Assembly (NCBI GenBank): GCA_038363925.1
Contig: JAQQWL010000009.1
Span: forward strand, 3,224,001-3,288,000
DNA from: Apiospora phragmitis
Taxonomy: Eukaryota; Ascomycota; Sordariomycetes; Amphisphaeriales; Apiosporaceae
Length of the DNA stretch: 64,000 bases
Direction: 5' to 3'
Shown here: positions 45,797 to 57,251 of the stretch, piece after piece
Layout: each line of letters opens with the position of its first letter
How positions within the stretch are numbered: position 1 is the first letter of the stretch
Notes under the pieces: model-generated
The model's input: only the letters and a program-made list of their open reading frames with translations
Told to the model about the DNA's origin: nothing
Database searches by the model: none
Position numbers and translations under genes: made by a program

Positions 45797-46804
45797 TTAC
45801 TTGGACAGGGTCAGGAGACCGGGGCGGTAGGGCAACAGGTCGTAGTTGCCGCCGGCCTTGGGGTCGCGGCCCTGGTACAGGAGCTGGAGGTTGCAGGGGT
45901 CGATGGTGAAGGTCTGGTCGGCGTTGCTGCGGATGATGTCGCCGTGGCTGATGTCGTTGGTCCAGGTGGCGCCGCTGTTGGCCTTGCCGGCGAAGGGGGC
46001 GGCCTCGGAGCCGGCCTGCTCGGTCCACTTGCCGTCGAGGGTGGGCGAGGTGAAGGAGCGGAAGTAGCGGCCGTTGGCGCCCTGGGCCTCGACGATCATG
46101 AGGTATTTGTTCTGGCCGGCGACGGTGTAGACCTGGACGGCCTCGAAGAGCTTCTGGGTGGTGTCGCTCATGATGATGGTGGAGGCGGTGCCGAAGTCGC
46201 CGGGGAAGTTGCCGAGCGGCATGCTGGCGCGGTAGATCTTGCCGTTGTCGCCGCAGAAGAACAGGTACATGTTCTTGTCGTCGCCGATGACGGTCTGGTC
46301 GATGGCGCCGGTGCCGCTGTCGGCAATCTTGCCGCTGAAGAGCGGCTTGGGCTGGGACCAGCCGTTGGCGTTGGTCGGGTCGCTGCTGGTGCGGTAGCTG
46401 AAGGTGGTGGGCCCCCACTGGTGGGCCAGGATCCATGTCTTCTTGGGCGCGAAGTAGAAGATGGTGGGCGCGACGGCGGAGCCGCCGGTCATGGCGGTCT
46501 GGGCGGCGCCGGCCATGTCCTTGAAGTCGGCAAAGGGCGCGAAGGCCATGGAGCCGTAGCCGGTGCCGGTGTCGTGGCTGGAGGCGTAGACGAGGTGCTT
46601 GCCCTCGTAGGGCACGTGGGTGAAGTCCTTGAGGGCGGCCCAGCCGGCCTTGGGCTGGGCGAGGGGCCCGCTCGACGTCCACTTGTAGGTGGAGGGCAGC
46701 GGGCAGCTCTCGGCGCGCGTGACGCAGTCGGCCGGGGCGGCGTCGGCGAAGGAGGCGGAAAGAAGGGCGGCGACTAGGCCGGCGTTGGAGGCTTGGAACT
46801 TCAT
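45797..46804 (-). CDS. Secreted GH62 alpha-L-arabinofuranosidase
   Basis: GH62 enzymes remove arabinose side chains from arabinoxylan by inversion, outside the cell. A single exon of 335 codons starts at ATG 46804. The signal peptide is clear ([20 protein letters not shown], cut near ADAAPA). The five-bladed propeller shows the expected order: [20 protein letters not shown], with the Asp of KDF as candidate general base; [47 protein letters not shown], with the pKa-modulating Asp; [11 protein letters not shown], with the Glu as candidate general acid; and [20 protein letters not shown] near the end. All three carboxylates are present. Third positions are almost all G/C, unlike the neighbouring HET gene. 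No carbohydrate-binding module is seen. The gene is intact. Confidence 0.93.
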   Translation of the reverse strand: MKFQASNAGLVAALLSASFADAAPADCVTRAESCPLPSTYKWTSSGPLAQPKAGWAALKDFTHVPYEGKHLVYASSHDTGTGYGSMAFAPFADFKDMAGAAQTAMTGGSAVAPTIFYFAPKKTWILAHQWGPTTFSYRTSSDPTNANGWSQPKPLFSGKIADSGTGAIDQTVIGDDKNMYLFFCGDNGKIYRASMPLGNFPGDFGTASTIIMSDTTQKLFEAVQVYTVAGQNKYLMIVEAQGANGRYFRSFTSPTLDGKWTEQAGSEAAPFAGKANSGATWTNDISHGDIIRSNADQTFTIDPCNLQLLYQGRDPKAGGNYDLLPYRPGLLTLSK

Positions 46805-48212
46805 GGTGTGTGGTTTAAAAATAAAAGGTTCAAAGGGTGTATGGTCTTCTCCTGGAAAGATCTACAGAAACGAATGTAATAGGAAAGAATGGTTATGGCT
46901 AGGTTCGCCGGATGTAATTGGTCAAGAATATAAACCGAGAGTGGTGAGAAGAGCCAACAAAAACCGAGCTTGGCGAGCGCAGAGTCAAGTTATATATCCG
47001 TACCTACTTAGTTTATTAGCTAGGCTTTCCAGAGAACCGCCATGTTTCATTTTACTACTACCTGGTCGCAGATGAATGGATGGATGGATGCGTTCGTGGA
47101 CCGGGGGCTGAGGTGCGTCTCCACAGGATGTCAACCCGGGATACGATGTGTCGGTAGGAGTGGGACGTGATCTGATCGCACCCCCTACCGGACCGGATCC
47201 AAAAAGATCCCTGTCGCTCATCCATTTGACGTGCCAAGTATCCCGAGTGACGAGATGGTTTTTCCGTTGAGCAGATAGCAATACAGCGAGTCAGACTGAA
47301 GTGGACACGTCATATCGCATACATTACTCTTCTGGCAGTAGGCCATGATCATGCAGGGCTCACGATGCAGGGCGCTTTAGTGTCGGCAGCATGGCAGTTC
47401 AGGACCCGCCTACCGGGGCCGGGAATTCCTGCTGGTCGCGGTTAATTGCACCGGTTTCAAGTACAGAGAAAGTAGCGGAGATACCCATCCCACCAATCAT
47501 GGCCGAAACTGAGCATTCTCCGCCTTCCAACGGCGGGCCTAGCATATGCAACCGAGATACTGTAATTACCTCACGACTCGCCAACCGCTGTCACGAATTA
47601 ATTAAATCCGTGGTTCCAGCTCCCCGGCTCCCCTGCCCCCCTAATGGAGGCAACTGCCGGGCCTGCAAAACAAGACCTCCAACCCAGCGGCTCAGCGAGG
47701 CGAGGCACGAGTGTGGGGAAGCATCGGACGATGGCTCGCCTGATTGGGCTTAGACGCGCGCCGTTCCGGGCGTGGTGCGACCAGGGGGAGGATTGGCCCG
47801 GTTGATGTGCCCTTGATTTCCCGAATTCTGGATTGTCGGGGGATCAATGCTGGGCTGCATTCTCCCGTCTCTTTCAGGCTTCGTTGTTTTCCAATCGCAG
47901 AGTGCTCTGGAGTGGCACAGTCTACGGCGAAGACTCGGGATGAAGTTGAGCCACTGGAAACAAGTCTAATAACAGGTTGCGATCTTTCAATGTGAATTCT
48001 CCGAATTCATCAAGCGATTCGAGTTACGCACGGTTTTAATGTTTGATATCTACACTTTCATGGCTATGTACCTTTCCACACGCAAGTATTTACAATAAGA
48101 ACAAATAAGGCGATTCGGGTGTGAAGGGTTGGTTCATTTGAGGACCCCCTTTCTGTTCGCTCCTGGCAGTCATCGATACACATGATCGCATTGGTAAAAG
48201 CCAGTTCGGATT
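46805..48212. promoter_or_regulatory. GH62 promoter region
   Basis: The 1.4 kb between CE1 and GH62, both on the minus strand, carries the GH62 promoter. On the minus strand a TATATA box lies at 46991-46996, about 190 bp from the ATG, and GGCTAG (46897-46902) fits the GGCTAR word bound by XlnR/Xyr1-type xylanase regulators. A GGAT tandem repeat lies near 47078-47090. No gene was recognised. Confidence 0.4.
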
Positions 48213-49279
48213 TTCTGCATAAGGTGGTCAGTTGGAGTACATACTTGGTAGCAAGCATTTTGCCAGGATCATGGACTTACACAAGATTCCAAACCACGTC
48301 AAAGCCTCCGTCTCGTTCGTCGGTACGACGTGGCCAAAACCGTGGCCCCAGATGCCCTGGAGACGATCGCCATAGATGTACTTGGTCAGCCGGGCGCCGG
48401 GCGAGTTCTCGATGGTCTGCTTGGCGGTCCCCGAGTAGCCGAAGATGCCAGACCATTCCTTGATGGATTCGTTGAAGCTGTTGATGTTGAGAGTCTTGTC
48501 GACGTCGCCGTGGTAGACCTGCATCTTGGGGTACACGCCAGTGTAGCTAGGATACATCTTGTGGACCTGAGCCGCCCAGTCCGCCGGCGACTTCTTGACC
48601 TGACCACCTGCGCACTGGCTGTTCCATCCGCGCACCGAGCCGGTGCGGAAACAACCCGCCGGTTCGCCACTGAACTCCGAGGCGGCAGCGAACATGTCTG
48701 GATACACGGCAGCCATTACTTGCTAAAAACGGTTGTCCGAAGGTCAGTATGTCGACCTAGTACCAAAATGTAGTATCAGGAGAAAGAAAGCCAAGGGAGA
48801 CCACTAACCGTCATCATGGCGCCCGAGGACTCGCCCGTCACGTAGACGCGGCTGGCGTCGCCGCTGTACTTCTGGAGCGCGTAGCGGACCATGTTGGCGA
48901 GCCCGGTGCTGTCGCCGCCGCCGTCGTGCGTGAGCGTCTGGTCCGACGAGACGTCCCAGCAGTCGCCGTCCTTGGGCGTCTGGCCGAAGACGAGGACGAA
49001 GCCGTGCTGCTCCGCCAGCTGCCCGTACTTGGTGGACCCGAAGAAGGACGCGGCCGTCCAGGCGCACGCGTGCAGCACCAGCACCACGGGCGGCTTGGCC
49101 GCCAGCTTGGCCGGCACGTACGTGAACATCTTGATGCCCGACGGGTTCTTGCCGAAGTCCTGCACCTGCGTCAGCGCGCCGGCGCGCGGCGCGAGCAGCG
49201 GCTGCTCGGGCGCGGGGGCCGCCGTGGCCAGGCAGCTGAAGACGGCCGCGAGGGCCGCGACGAGGTTCATAGACCGCAT
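48213..49279 (-). CDS. Secreted CE1 esterase (feruloyl / acetylxylan esterase, PHB-depolymerase fold)
   Basis: CE1 esterases cut acetyl or feruloyl esters on xylan. The start ATG is 49279, or an in-frame ATG at 49270; the signal peptide is MNLVAALAAVFSCLATAAPA. Exon 1 is 49279-48809, exon 2 is 48722-48281, and a last exon supplies only the end of the stop codon. The mature protein begins near a GALTQVQDFG block. The catalytic elements are VYVTGESSGAMMT (GxSxG Ser), VYHGDVDKT (Asp) and GHGFGHVVP (His). An oxyanion-hole region is LVLHACAWTAASFFG. Reading past 48281, the donor GTAAGT (48280 down) joins to an acceptor at 48215, so the stop is made of T plus AA. About 304 residues, no carbohydrate-binding module. 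Same strand as GH62 and functionally complementary on arabinoxylan. Confidence 0.85.
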
Positions 49280-49822
49280 CTCGTAAATAGGCTATATGCA
49301 GATCTTGGGTGGTTCTTCGGGTGAATGTGTAGTGAGTGTGAATTACCAGCTGGAAAACGAATGGTGGTGCAGCAGGAAGCGACTTATGAAGAATAAGGCG
49401 GAGAGCTGAGATATGATATTGGATGAAGCTGGTGCCAAGTACCGATGATCTTCGGCTGATATGCCCCGGACGATAATCTCCCGTTTTGGAGAGATGGCCA
49501 AGATTCTCCGTCAATAGCGCATGCCTGTCCCCTGAGGACTTTATAAAAAAACCGACCAGAAAGGCCGCGCCTCCTGGCGCAAGGGTCCCTGGTGAGTGGT
49601 GGAGAAACAACCAGGTCGTGCAATATATCATGAAACTGCGTCCTATAGTGGCCCTAGCCCCCTGAGGATTGAGGGATGAACTCCTCGATCCACCATCATG
49701 CTTGGTGGACAGATCCAGATCCACCACCATGAGATCATTCACCGCTGTGTAGGCTCATTGGTTCCCAGTCATAGACCGCGCCCAGTCAGTTTACAGTCAT
49801 TCTGTTGTATTGGATCGTGATG
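49280..49822. promoter_or_regulatory. CE1 esterase promoter region
   Basis: Upstream region of the CE1 gene. Candidate TATA word TTTATAAA at about 49541-49548, and XlnR-like words GGCTAT (49290) and GGCTGA (49454). Near 49688-49735 the word GATCCACCA is repeated. No gene was recognised. Confidence 0.35.
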
Positions 49823-50783
49823 CTACCCATGTTTTCCGACTCGAAATTGTTTACTAGTCATTTGCTCGTTAACTGCATTCCATGTTTCTACTGGGTAATT
49901 CAATGACTGAGTCATGAATAGAGCCGAAACCAAGACGTCGGAGAACTTCTCCCCCAACTTCGAGAGCCGAATGGCTTCAATCACAAAATCGAATGTGGGC
50001 TCTGCGGCTCGTGAGCTGTAGAGCCAGCAGCCAGCGGGCGGCCAATGAACCCATCTCATCACCAACCTGATGTACTGGCCTTGCGAGTCTATTACCTGCA
50101 GAGCTGCGTTCACTTGCTTCGTACGCGCTTCCGTTCGTTGATCCTTCTCTATCTTGCCGAGCAAGGTTCAATCCGGCAAGCGTACAAGTGAGCCAACCAC
50201 TGGATTCCAGAAGTGCCCTTGGTATAACCACTATTCCCTAGAAGCAACTCAATTATCTCGATTCGTCCATGCTCGGCGCCGCCTTCGATGGCAGTTCTGC
50301 CGCACATACGGGCACCAGGTGCGCTACGGTCGGCACCATCATTGCGAAGCCGAAGCTGTTAGCAGTTTGACTGTTTCTCGCTGTTGATACCCTCGACCAA
50401 GTCAAGCAGACGGTGTATGAGCTGCGGATCAACCGAGTGCTGGCGGACAACTAATACGTCCATTTGATTGGGATTGGGGAGATCATGAAGCAGAAACTCC
50501 ATTGTACCCCAATCAGTTCCGATTCCTAATGCCAAACCTAGGAAAGAAGAGCCTCTGCACAGAGCACAGTCGACTAGGGAAACAATATCTCCCACCTAGG
50601 TTCTTCTGTAAATACCGCCAATCTTATTGTAAGTACGATGATTGCTCCATTTTCACTCTCCAATGGTACCAGGGTAGAAACGATCGCCTCGTGTCTCGAA
50701 ATGTCCAAAATCTTTATGCAGCTGAAGAGTGTCAATGCCTTGAAGTGAGACAGAAATAAAGCAAGCGGCTTGTTTGTGTTCAT
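49823..50783 (-). pseudogene. Ankyrin-repeat protein remnant
   Basis: Several minus-strand frames together resemble the C-terminal half of a fungal ankyrin protein, of the kind often found with Clr5 or NACHT domains. Visible pieces are SENGAIIVLTIRLAVFTEEP, CALCRGSSFLGLALGIGTDW, and, across frames near 50200-50340, GRTAIEGGAEHGRIEIIELL, a clear ankyrin repeat. No start codon, no continuous frame and no N-terminal domain can be found, and the sequence beyond 50783 is not recognisably coding. I call it a decayed fragment. Confidence 0.45.
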
Positions 50784-51777
50784 GGAGACGGAGAAATCTT
50801 CGATAGGATGTCAGCAAAGCCGTATCAAACTATTATATGGTCGGATACGCCTATAGCGATCAAGCTTTATCTGAAATTACAACCGTGGCAGGTCTGGTGT
50901 CCAGACCAAACTAGTAGGGGTGCTCACCGAGTATACTACATCTGATGGCGGCTCCGGGCTTGGCGGCGCGCATGAGTACAATGCCTTGATGTAACTGGTT
51001 GGGTCTAGAATGCCATGCCTGCTACATAAACTTACTACGAGTTATAGGGCTTCGTCCATGGACATGTTAATAATTCCGGTGTAGACCGAACAACCTACTT
51101 CTTTTCCGTTATATTCTACAGAAGGTTTTTCTTCCGTCAACTTACAGCACCTGTTTTATACAAATAGGAATGTATGCCTCTCAGGTCCGGTCTACCGCCA
51201 TCATCCTTATCATTTTGGATTTAAAGAATAATCTCTAGACAACTACCTATATTGATTACTTACTTAGTCATTGAACACATTATGACCGAGTTGATATATA
51301 GTTACAAAGTAAAACCCCTTTTTATTCTTAGCCTTCCACCAGGGGGTTGCGTGATAAGTCGAGACGTCGGTTTGACTATCAGGAGATGCTGCACTCTGCC
51401 CCCGCGGAAGCCGAACACTACCGCCCTTCAAATCCCGCGCAACTTTGATTTCTTATTTTAGCTTGGGTGGGTGGTTTCATGGCTAGAATTGCCTTCGGTC
51501 TTCTTGCGTCTCCATGATGTGTGAACCCTTGATAGCAAGACCAGCCTAGCTGTGGATTGCGGTGCTTGCCGTGAATCCCTTGCCTCAGTCATATCTTTCA
51601 GCGGTTTCAGCATATATCACTCTCTGGCCAAGATGACCCTCCGGCCTCTATCGCAAGTGAGTAGATAAAGGGGAACCCATGAGACTATTTGTGTATGTGT
51701 AAAAGTAGCCTAACCTTACTAATGATGGTTGTTCGAAGCAATGGCAAGAGTCCGACAGAAACTCAACTCCAAACTCG
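50784..51777. other. Gene-free stretch upstream of the NLR
   Basis: About 1 kb of moderately AT-rich sequence between the ankyrin remnant and the NLR. It may hold the NLR promoter and first exon; no coding family is visible. Confidence 0.4.
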
Positions 51778-54700
51778 TTGCAAGTACCGCCTCGACCATG
51801 CCCCCGTGCGACACAATCAGTGCCAAGTATATTCAAAGGTCGGCTTGGCTCGTTTCGAAGAGCATTGTCCCCTTCTCCTTCTCCGTCACTTGCTAGCAGT
51901 ATAGTCGATGAAGTGAAGGGGCCAGTGGGGTTAAACCTCCTATATGAGCCCTCCGAGCCCCTCCTGGAATTCGTGTTTGTAAGTCAGCGACCATGCAGCA
52001 TTACGGATGTGGTCACCCTACGGATCGCAAAGCTTCCAGGTTCATGGTCTCGGTGGAGGGTCGAGGAAAACATGGAGTGCTACCGAGAACCCCGAGTCAT
52101 TTTGGCCGCGCGAATGGTTGCCATTCGAAGCCGGATTCCACCAGTCCGTATGCATAGCTTTGGCTATGATGCGGACTGGATGTCATCTCAGTCAAGCTCC
52201 CTGACTATTCACGATTTCGGCCAAGCACTCTTGGCAGACTTGTCGACTTCGCCCCAGATTAAGAAAAACGGCAATGTCAGTTGCTCAGAGCTTTTGGACC
52301 GTCTAGTTCATCTACCACCAATGAGCTGACACTGATATGTTGCAGACTCTCATTGTACTGATTGCACACAGCATGGGCGGCTTGGTAATCAAAAAGGTTG
52401 TGCCTACTTAATCTGAGACGAGACAAATTGTTAAAACTGACAAACACTCCGAACAGGCCTACTTGCTCGCTACGTGCGATCCGCATTACAGGAATCTGGC
52501 CTCACGAATAAAGAGTATTTTCTCTCTCGCAACACCTCATAGGAGTGCGGATTCCGCGAACCGCTTATCTACTCTGCTGTCCATTAAGGGGTCAAAGGCA
52601 TTTGTCAAGGACTTGATACCCGATTCGGGCTCATTACAGGTTTCGTCACCGCGTTCTGTTTTTACCCAATCATTGCTGATAATCTCTAGGCAATCAATGA
52701 CGAGTTCCGGCATGTGTGCACCGACTTACACCCTCTGGTCGTTATTCGAGGGGGTAGCAACATCGAGCGGGCCGACTTCTGTTATGATCGTGGAAAAAGA
52801 ATCAGTGGTATTGGGTACGTTACGAATCATCAATGTATCAAGCACCTAGTAGGTAAACTGACTTGAGAATCAGGACTTCCGGGCGAGCGAACTCGGTACA
52901 TCCAGGCGGATCATGGGCATATTTGCAAGTTTGGGACACCGAGCGACCCTAATTACGATATTTTGCGTGACTGCCTCCGCACTTCGATCAACGAGGCCCA
53001 GCAGAAACGTAAGTGTCTAGCCTAAAGTAGTGTCTCTTGTTGAGTAACTAATGATCCGCCTTAGCTGCCTCGGAGAGGAGTGAAAATTATAAAGTCCAGA
53101 TGAAGTCGATATCTGAGGCTTTGGAGAACACACAAAAGCCGGAGATGGATCTGCTCGCGGCCGTCGATCAACGGCATGAGGAATCTGGATCATGGCTGAT
53201 AGAGCATGAGAGCTTCAACTGTTGGCTCCATGGCCTCGAACTGCATACTCCCAGGACCCTTTGGTTGAATGGTCCACCTGGGTCTGGAAAGTCGGTACTC
53301 GCAGGCCACGTCATCGAATTTCCTGGAGTCGAGTAACATCGGTTGCGCCTACTTCTTCTTCAAGAGCTCTGATAAAACCACCATCTCCCAGCTCCTTTTG
53401 TCCCTGGCATTCCAGATGGCCGAGTTGAACTCCGAGGTGCGGCGCGCATTCCTCAATCTATCGAAGGACGGCGGGCTTCTCAATAGTCTTGAGCCTTCGG
53501 TTGTATGGAATACACTGTTCCTTGGCAAATTTTTGAAGATCAGCTTCTCCCAGACCCAAGTATGGGTCATCGACGCACTCGATGAATGCCCCAGCCGCCA
53601 GCTCAGCTCGTTGGTCCAGATGATCTCCAAGATCAACCCTTCATCATCCTTCAGGTTTTCCATCACCAGTGGACCTAGTGATAGCGTCGAGCGGCTCTTG
53701 AACCAGGAGAAAGTGAAGAGATTCGAGATACATGCTGGCCGTGGCGAGTCTCTGGAAGACATATCTGCGTATCTCCATTCAAGGCTGTCACATGTTGTTC
53801 CGTCAAACGGCCAAAGCGGCATAAGCGAGAACCCCATCGTTCCGCAGATACTGGAAAAGCCCAATGGTGTTTTTCTTTGGGCCTCACTCATCGTTGCAAG
53901 GCTGCAGGATACCTACACACTGGAGAAGATGCATGAGGTGTTGGATGAGGTGCCTTCGGAAATGAACGGGGTGTATCGCCGTATTATTGGGTCTCTGAAG
54001 GGCTCTCCGAACGTGCCCCTTGCACAATGCATGTTGAAATGGGTAGTGTGCTCCCCGCAGCCACTTTCAACGGATATCCTCATTGAGGCCGTGAGGTTGG
54101 ATATTTCCCAAACGTTGAGAAGCTCAGACACGATACCTCACATATGCGGTAACCTTGCGACAGTCGACAACAGATCCAGAGTTCAACTCATGCATCAGAC
54201 TGTCAAGGAGTTCCTGATAACGCAGGAGTCGGATAATTTTGTTAGATGGGACGAATACCACTCTCAACTCGCAGCGAAGTGTCTTGAACATCTTATTGAT
54301 TCAAGATTTTCTCTTCTAGGCCTCGTCGTACGGTACAGCCAGTCGCCGTTCACACATCCGTTTTCGATGATTACGCCGATAGTAACTTCTCATATCATCT
54401 CTCTCATGCCTCTACAAATCCAGGTCATGGCCTACTCTCTCTACTGGCAGCGTTTGCCAAGGACAATATTCGAGCATGGATCGAGAGAACCGCTAGAAGA
54501 GGGAGGCTATCAGCTTACCAAAAGTGCATTGAGGACGTGAGAAGGTTTCTGCGCCGCTATGCGAACGACCATTCTCCCTTGGATATAGGGCATCAAATGG
54601 TTTCCAGAGTGGTTGATGACCTTACTCGACTCCTGGCCATCTTTGGGCCGAACTTGGTTGAAACACCACCAGCTATACACAGCCTCATACCGCTTCTATG

Positions 54701-56810
54701 CCCTACCACAAGCTTCTTCCATCAAACCTTTGATACTCAGGCTCTACAGCGCCTTATATGCAACTTCAATGAACAATGGGACGAGCGGATCTCTTCCTTG
54801 TTGTTTCCTAGGCGAGCCCTATGCGTGGCTTGTAATGACCGGTATCTGGCTATTGGCTCGACAAACGGCAAGATCCATCTGCATCGCGCTTCCATATTTG
54901 AACTAATCACTATCATGAATCATGGAGAGCCCGTTCGACGGCTTGCATTCGGGAACACTTCCAACCTCCTCATGTCTGGTAGTCCAAGGAAAGTGGCTTT
55001 ATGGGACAGCGACAACACTCAGCAGTGGATCGTCCCCGTCTTGACAGTGCCTCTATCTGTAGGTTTCAGCTACAACGATTCTAAGGTCCTAGTACTGTCA
55101 GGGATGGAGTGGTCAGGGTCTTTCGAAGCCTCGATGGACTACCGCTAGAGTGAATCCCTATCCTTGACGATAGTGCGGACTCAGATTCGGACTCGAGTAC
55201 ACATGGCGGCAACGGAATGGCGGCGACCATTGTCCGACTATGCCCTACGCTAGACCTTATGGCCGTGTCATTCCGCAACTCCCACTTGACACTTTGCTAC
55301 ATGGAGACGGATGAGAGTATTGGAAGGTTCGAAAAGGAAGGATACGAGGGCTCAAGGCATGCTCCTCAAATACTCGATGTCGCTTTCAGCACCGCACAGC
55401 AACTGAACCTCGCCGCCATCATATACCAGGACGGCGAGGTTGTAACGTTCAGTACCTTGACACTGCAACAAAAAGACGCACATCAGCTTCATTGCCACAT
55501 CCTGGCCACTTCCACCGATGGGAGAACGCTTGCTGCTGGGGGTAATGACGGGGCTATTTGGTTGTTCAACTTCGAAAACCTACGCCTGATTTATTGGATA
55601 TCCTCCCTCGACGAGCGCATTATAGGAATTGGTTTTTCTTCAAATAATACTCGAGTTTTCGACCTTCGTGGCAGCAGCTGCAACGTTTGGGAACCTTCCG
55701 TCCTGATTCGGAAGGACTTTGCCGACGACAGTTCTAGAAGCTGAAGATCAAATACTACCCGTGCAGGAAACCAAGTTCACTCGACATTTCGAAAACGGGA
55801 CGGCGATTACTATCATCGCGCAAGCCAGTAGCTCAAACTATCTCTTCTGTGGACGTGAGGATGGCAGCATCGCCTACCATAACATGAAAACAGGGAGGAG
55901 ATTCGAGGCCTTCCAGTTTCATGCGCGGTTTGTGGCCATCACGCAACTGGAATGGCATGCCAAGACGCAGACACTTTTCAGCGTAGACATTTCTGGTCGA
56001 TGTATTGGAACGCTATTTTCTTCATCGCCATCAGATCAGCTGCAATTCAAGTCTCACATATTTAATCATCGAGTGGAAAGCACAGCACAGCAGGCACTCG
56101 TGAGGACAGATGCAACTGCTTTCTTAGTCTCCACATCCGTGGGTGAGGACGTCTGGCGTTCCGATACGGGGTTATTCACATCATCGAAACACTCCAAGGA
56201 TGGTAGCCAATGGCTTATTCACCCAACGGATAGTTCCAAGCTGATTCTCCTAAGGGGTGCGGACGTGAAGATGTTCAGCTGGGCAACGTTGGATGTGCTA
56301 GTGGAATCTTACGAATCGTCTAGAGCACCTCACATAGGCGCCTACGTAGCATCCAGTCAGCCTATCACCTGGTTCTCCCGTCACGAGCTGAAATATATCC
56401 TGTCACTGGTCACAGACACTCTGGTCCAAGGATCCGCTTTATGCCTAGTGGATCTATCGAACACTGTTCACGAAGGCACCGAGAAGCTGACTATCACCTT
56501 GTCTAGCATTGGCCTACCAGAGGTGAAATTCATGTTTGGATTTCACCGCTCCGACCTGTACTTCCTGACTAAACAGGGCTGGGTCAGTTCTTTGAACACA
56601 AAACATCTTCCTTCAGTCAAGTCATACACACGGCACTTCTTCATCCCCTCATTGTGGCAAGTGGGCAGTGAACTTGCCGGCCGTGTTCTTTCTTCCAAGA
56701 GCCTTGTTTTTGCATATAGAGATGAATTGGTCATCTTCAACAGGTTCCTGGAATTTGAGGCGAAAGTCGACCTGAGAACGGAGGAGCGAGGAGGCACTTC
56801 CTATTTGTAG
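51778..56810 (+). pseudogene. NLR/STAND protein: SesB-like hydrolase - NACHT - degenerate WD40 propeller, broken
   Basis: Fungal NLRs sense non-self and start cell death; the N-terminal lipase-like (SesB) domain is the usual effector here. Domain order: LNLLYEPSEPLLEF, VHGLGGGSRKTWSATENPES, then LIVLIAHSMGGLVIKKAYLL (nucleophile Ser) and SLATPHRSADSANRL; NACHT with Walker A NGPPGSGKSVLAGHVI (53263 on) and Walker B VWVIDALDECPSR (53562 on); RVQLMHQTVKEFLI closes the NACHT/winged-helix part; then a beta-propeller (DRYLAIGSTNGKIHLH, TSTDGRTLAAGGNDGAIWL) up to 56810. Introns are recognisable (for example 51980-52041). Breaks: one base short near 52138-52146, one extra at 52730-52734, one extra at 53316-53323, one short near 54300-54325, one short at 55099-55102, an in-frame TGA at 55151-55153 where CGA (Arg) is expected, and one extra near 55720-55735. 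The true start is unresolved. Confidence 0.8.
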
Positions 56811-57251
56811 GCATAAGTTTGCCCTCTTTTAGACACAACCAAATTGTACGCCGAAAGAATTACATACCCCTTTCCCTCGTTCCTGTTGCCAATATGCAAG
56901 CGGCCAGCCGGTGTTTGCATGGTCGAGTGCTACTCTGGGGCTAAGACACGTAAACCTGAGAAAGACACTCCATGTCAACCCTGCCGGAGCTCGCAGAGAA
57001 AACCGTATTCGAGGCCGAAAAAAACCTGCATCCGATCGCCGAGCTCTCATCGTACCCATATCAAGATCGAAACATGACGGTTGAAGGGATTTACCCTGAA
57101 TGGGAAATGCGGACAAAAGGGGCGTAACCCACAATCATCGGACCTCAAATAGAGCTCAATTTTCAACGCTGTATAGGAGACTTATGTTCTGTGGCACTCG
57201 CTGCTGTCATATAGACTTAGGACATATACTGCCATACGGCCAAATTCTAGC
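56811..57251. other. Intergenic region, NLR 3' end / 5S-like gene
   Basis: About 0.44 kb of ordinary base composition, the last host DNA before the 5S-like gene and the RIP-mutated element. No coding family was recognised. Confidence 0.5.

Noticed and set aside
45759..46777. Long open frames overlapping GH62 (307 aa minus, 277 aa plus)
   Set aside because: They are Arg/His/Gln- or Gly/Val-rich translations of the GH62 gene in other frames, produced by its G/C third positions.
52138..55735. Explaining the NLR frame changes by extra introns
   Set aside because: At each site the family sequence continues without lost residues and no usable GT-AG pair with the right phase exists in the short interval.
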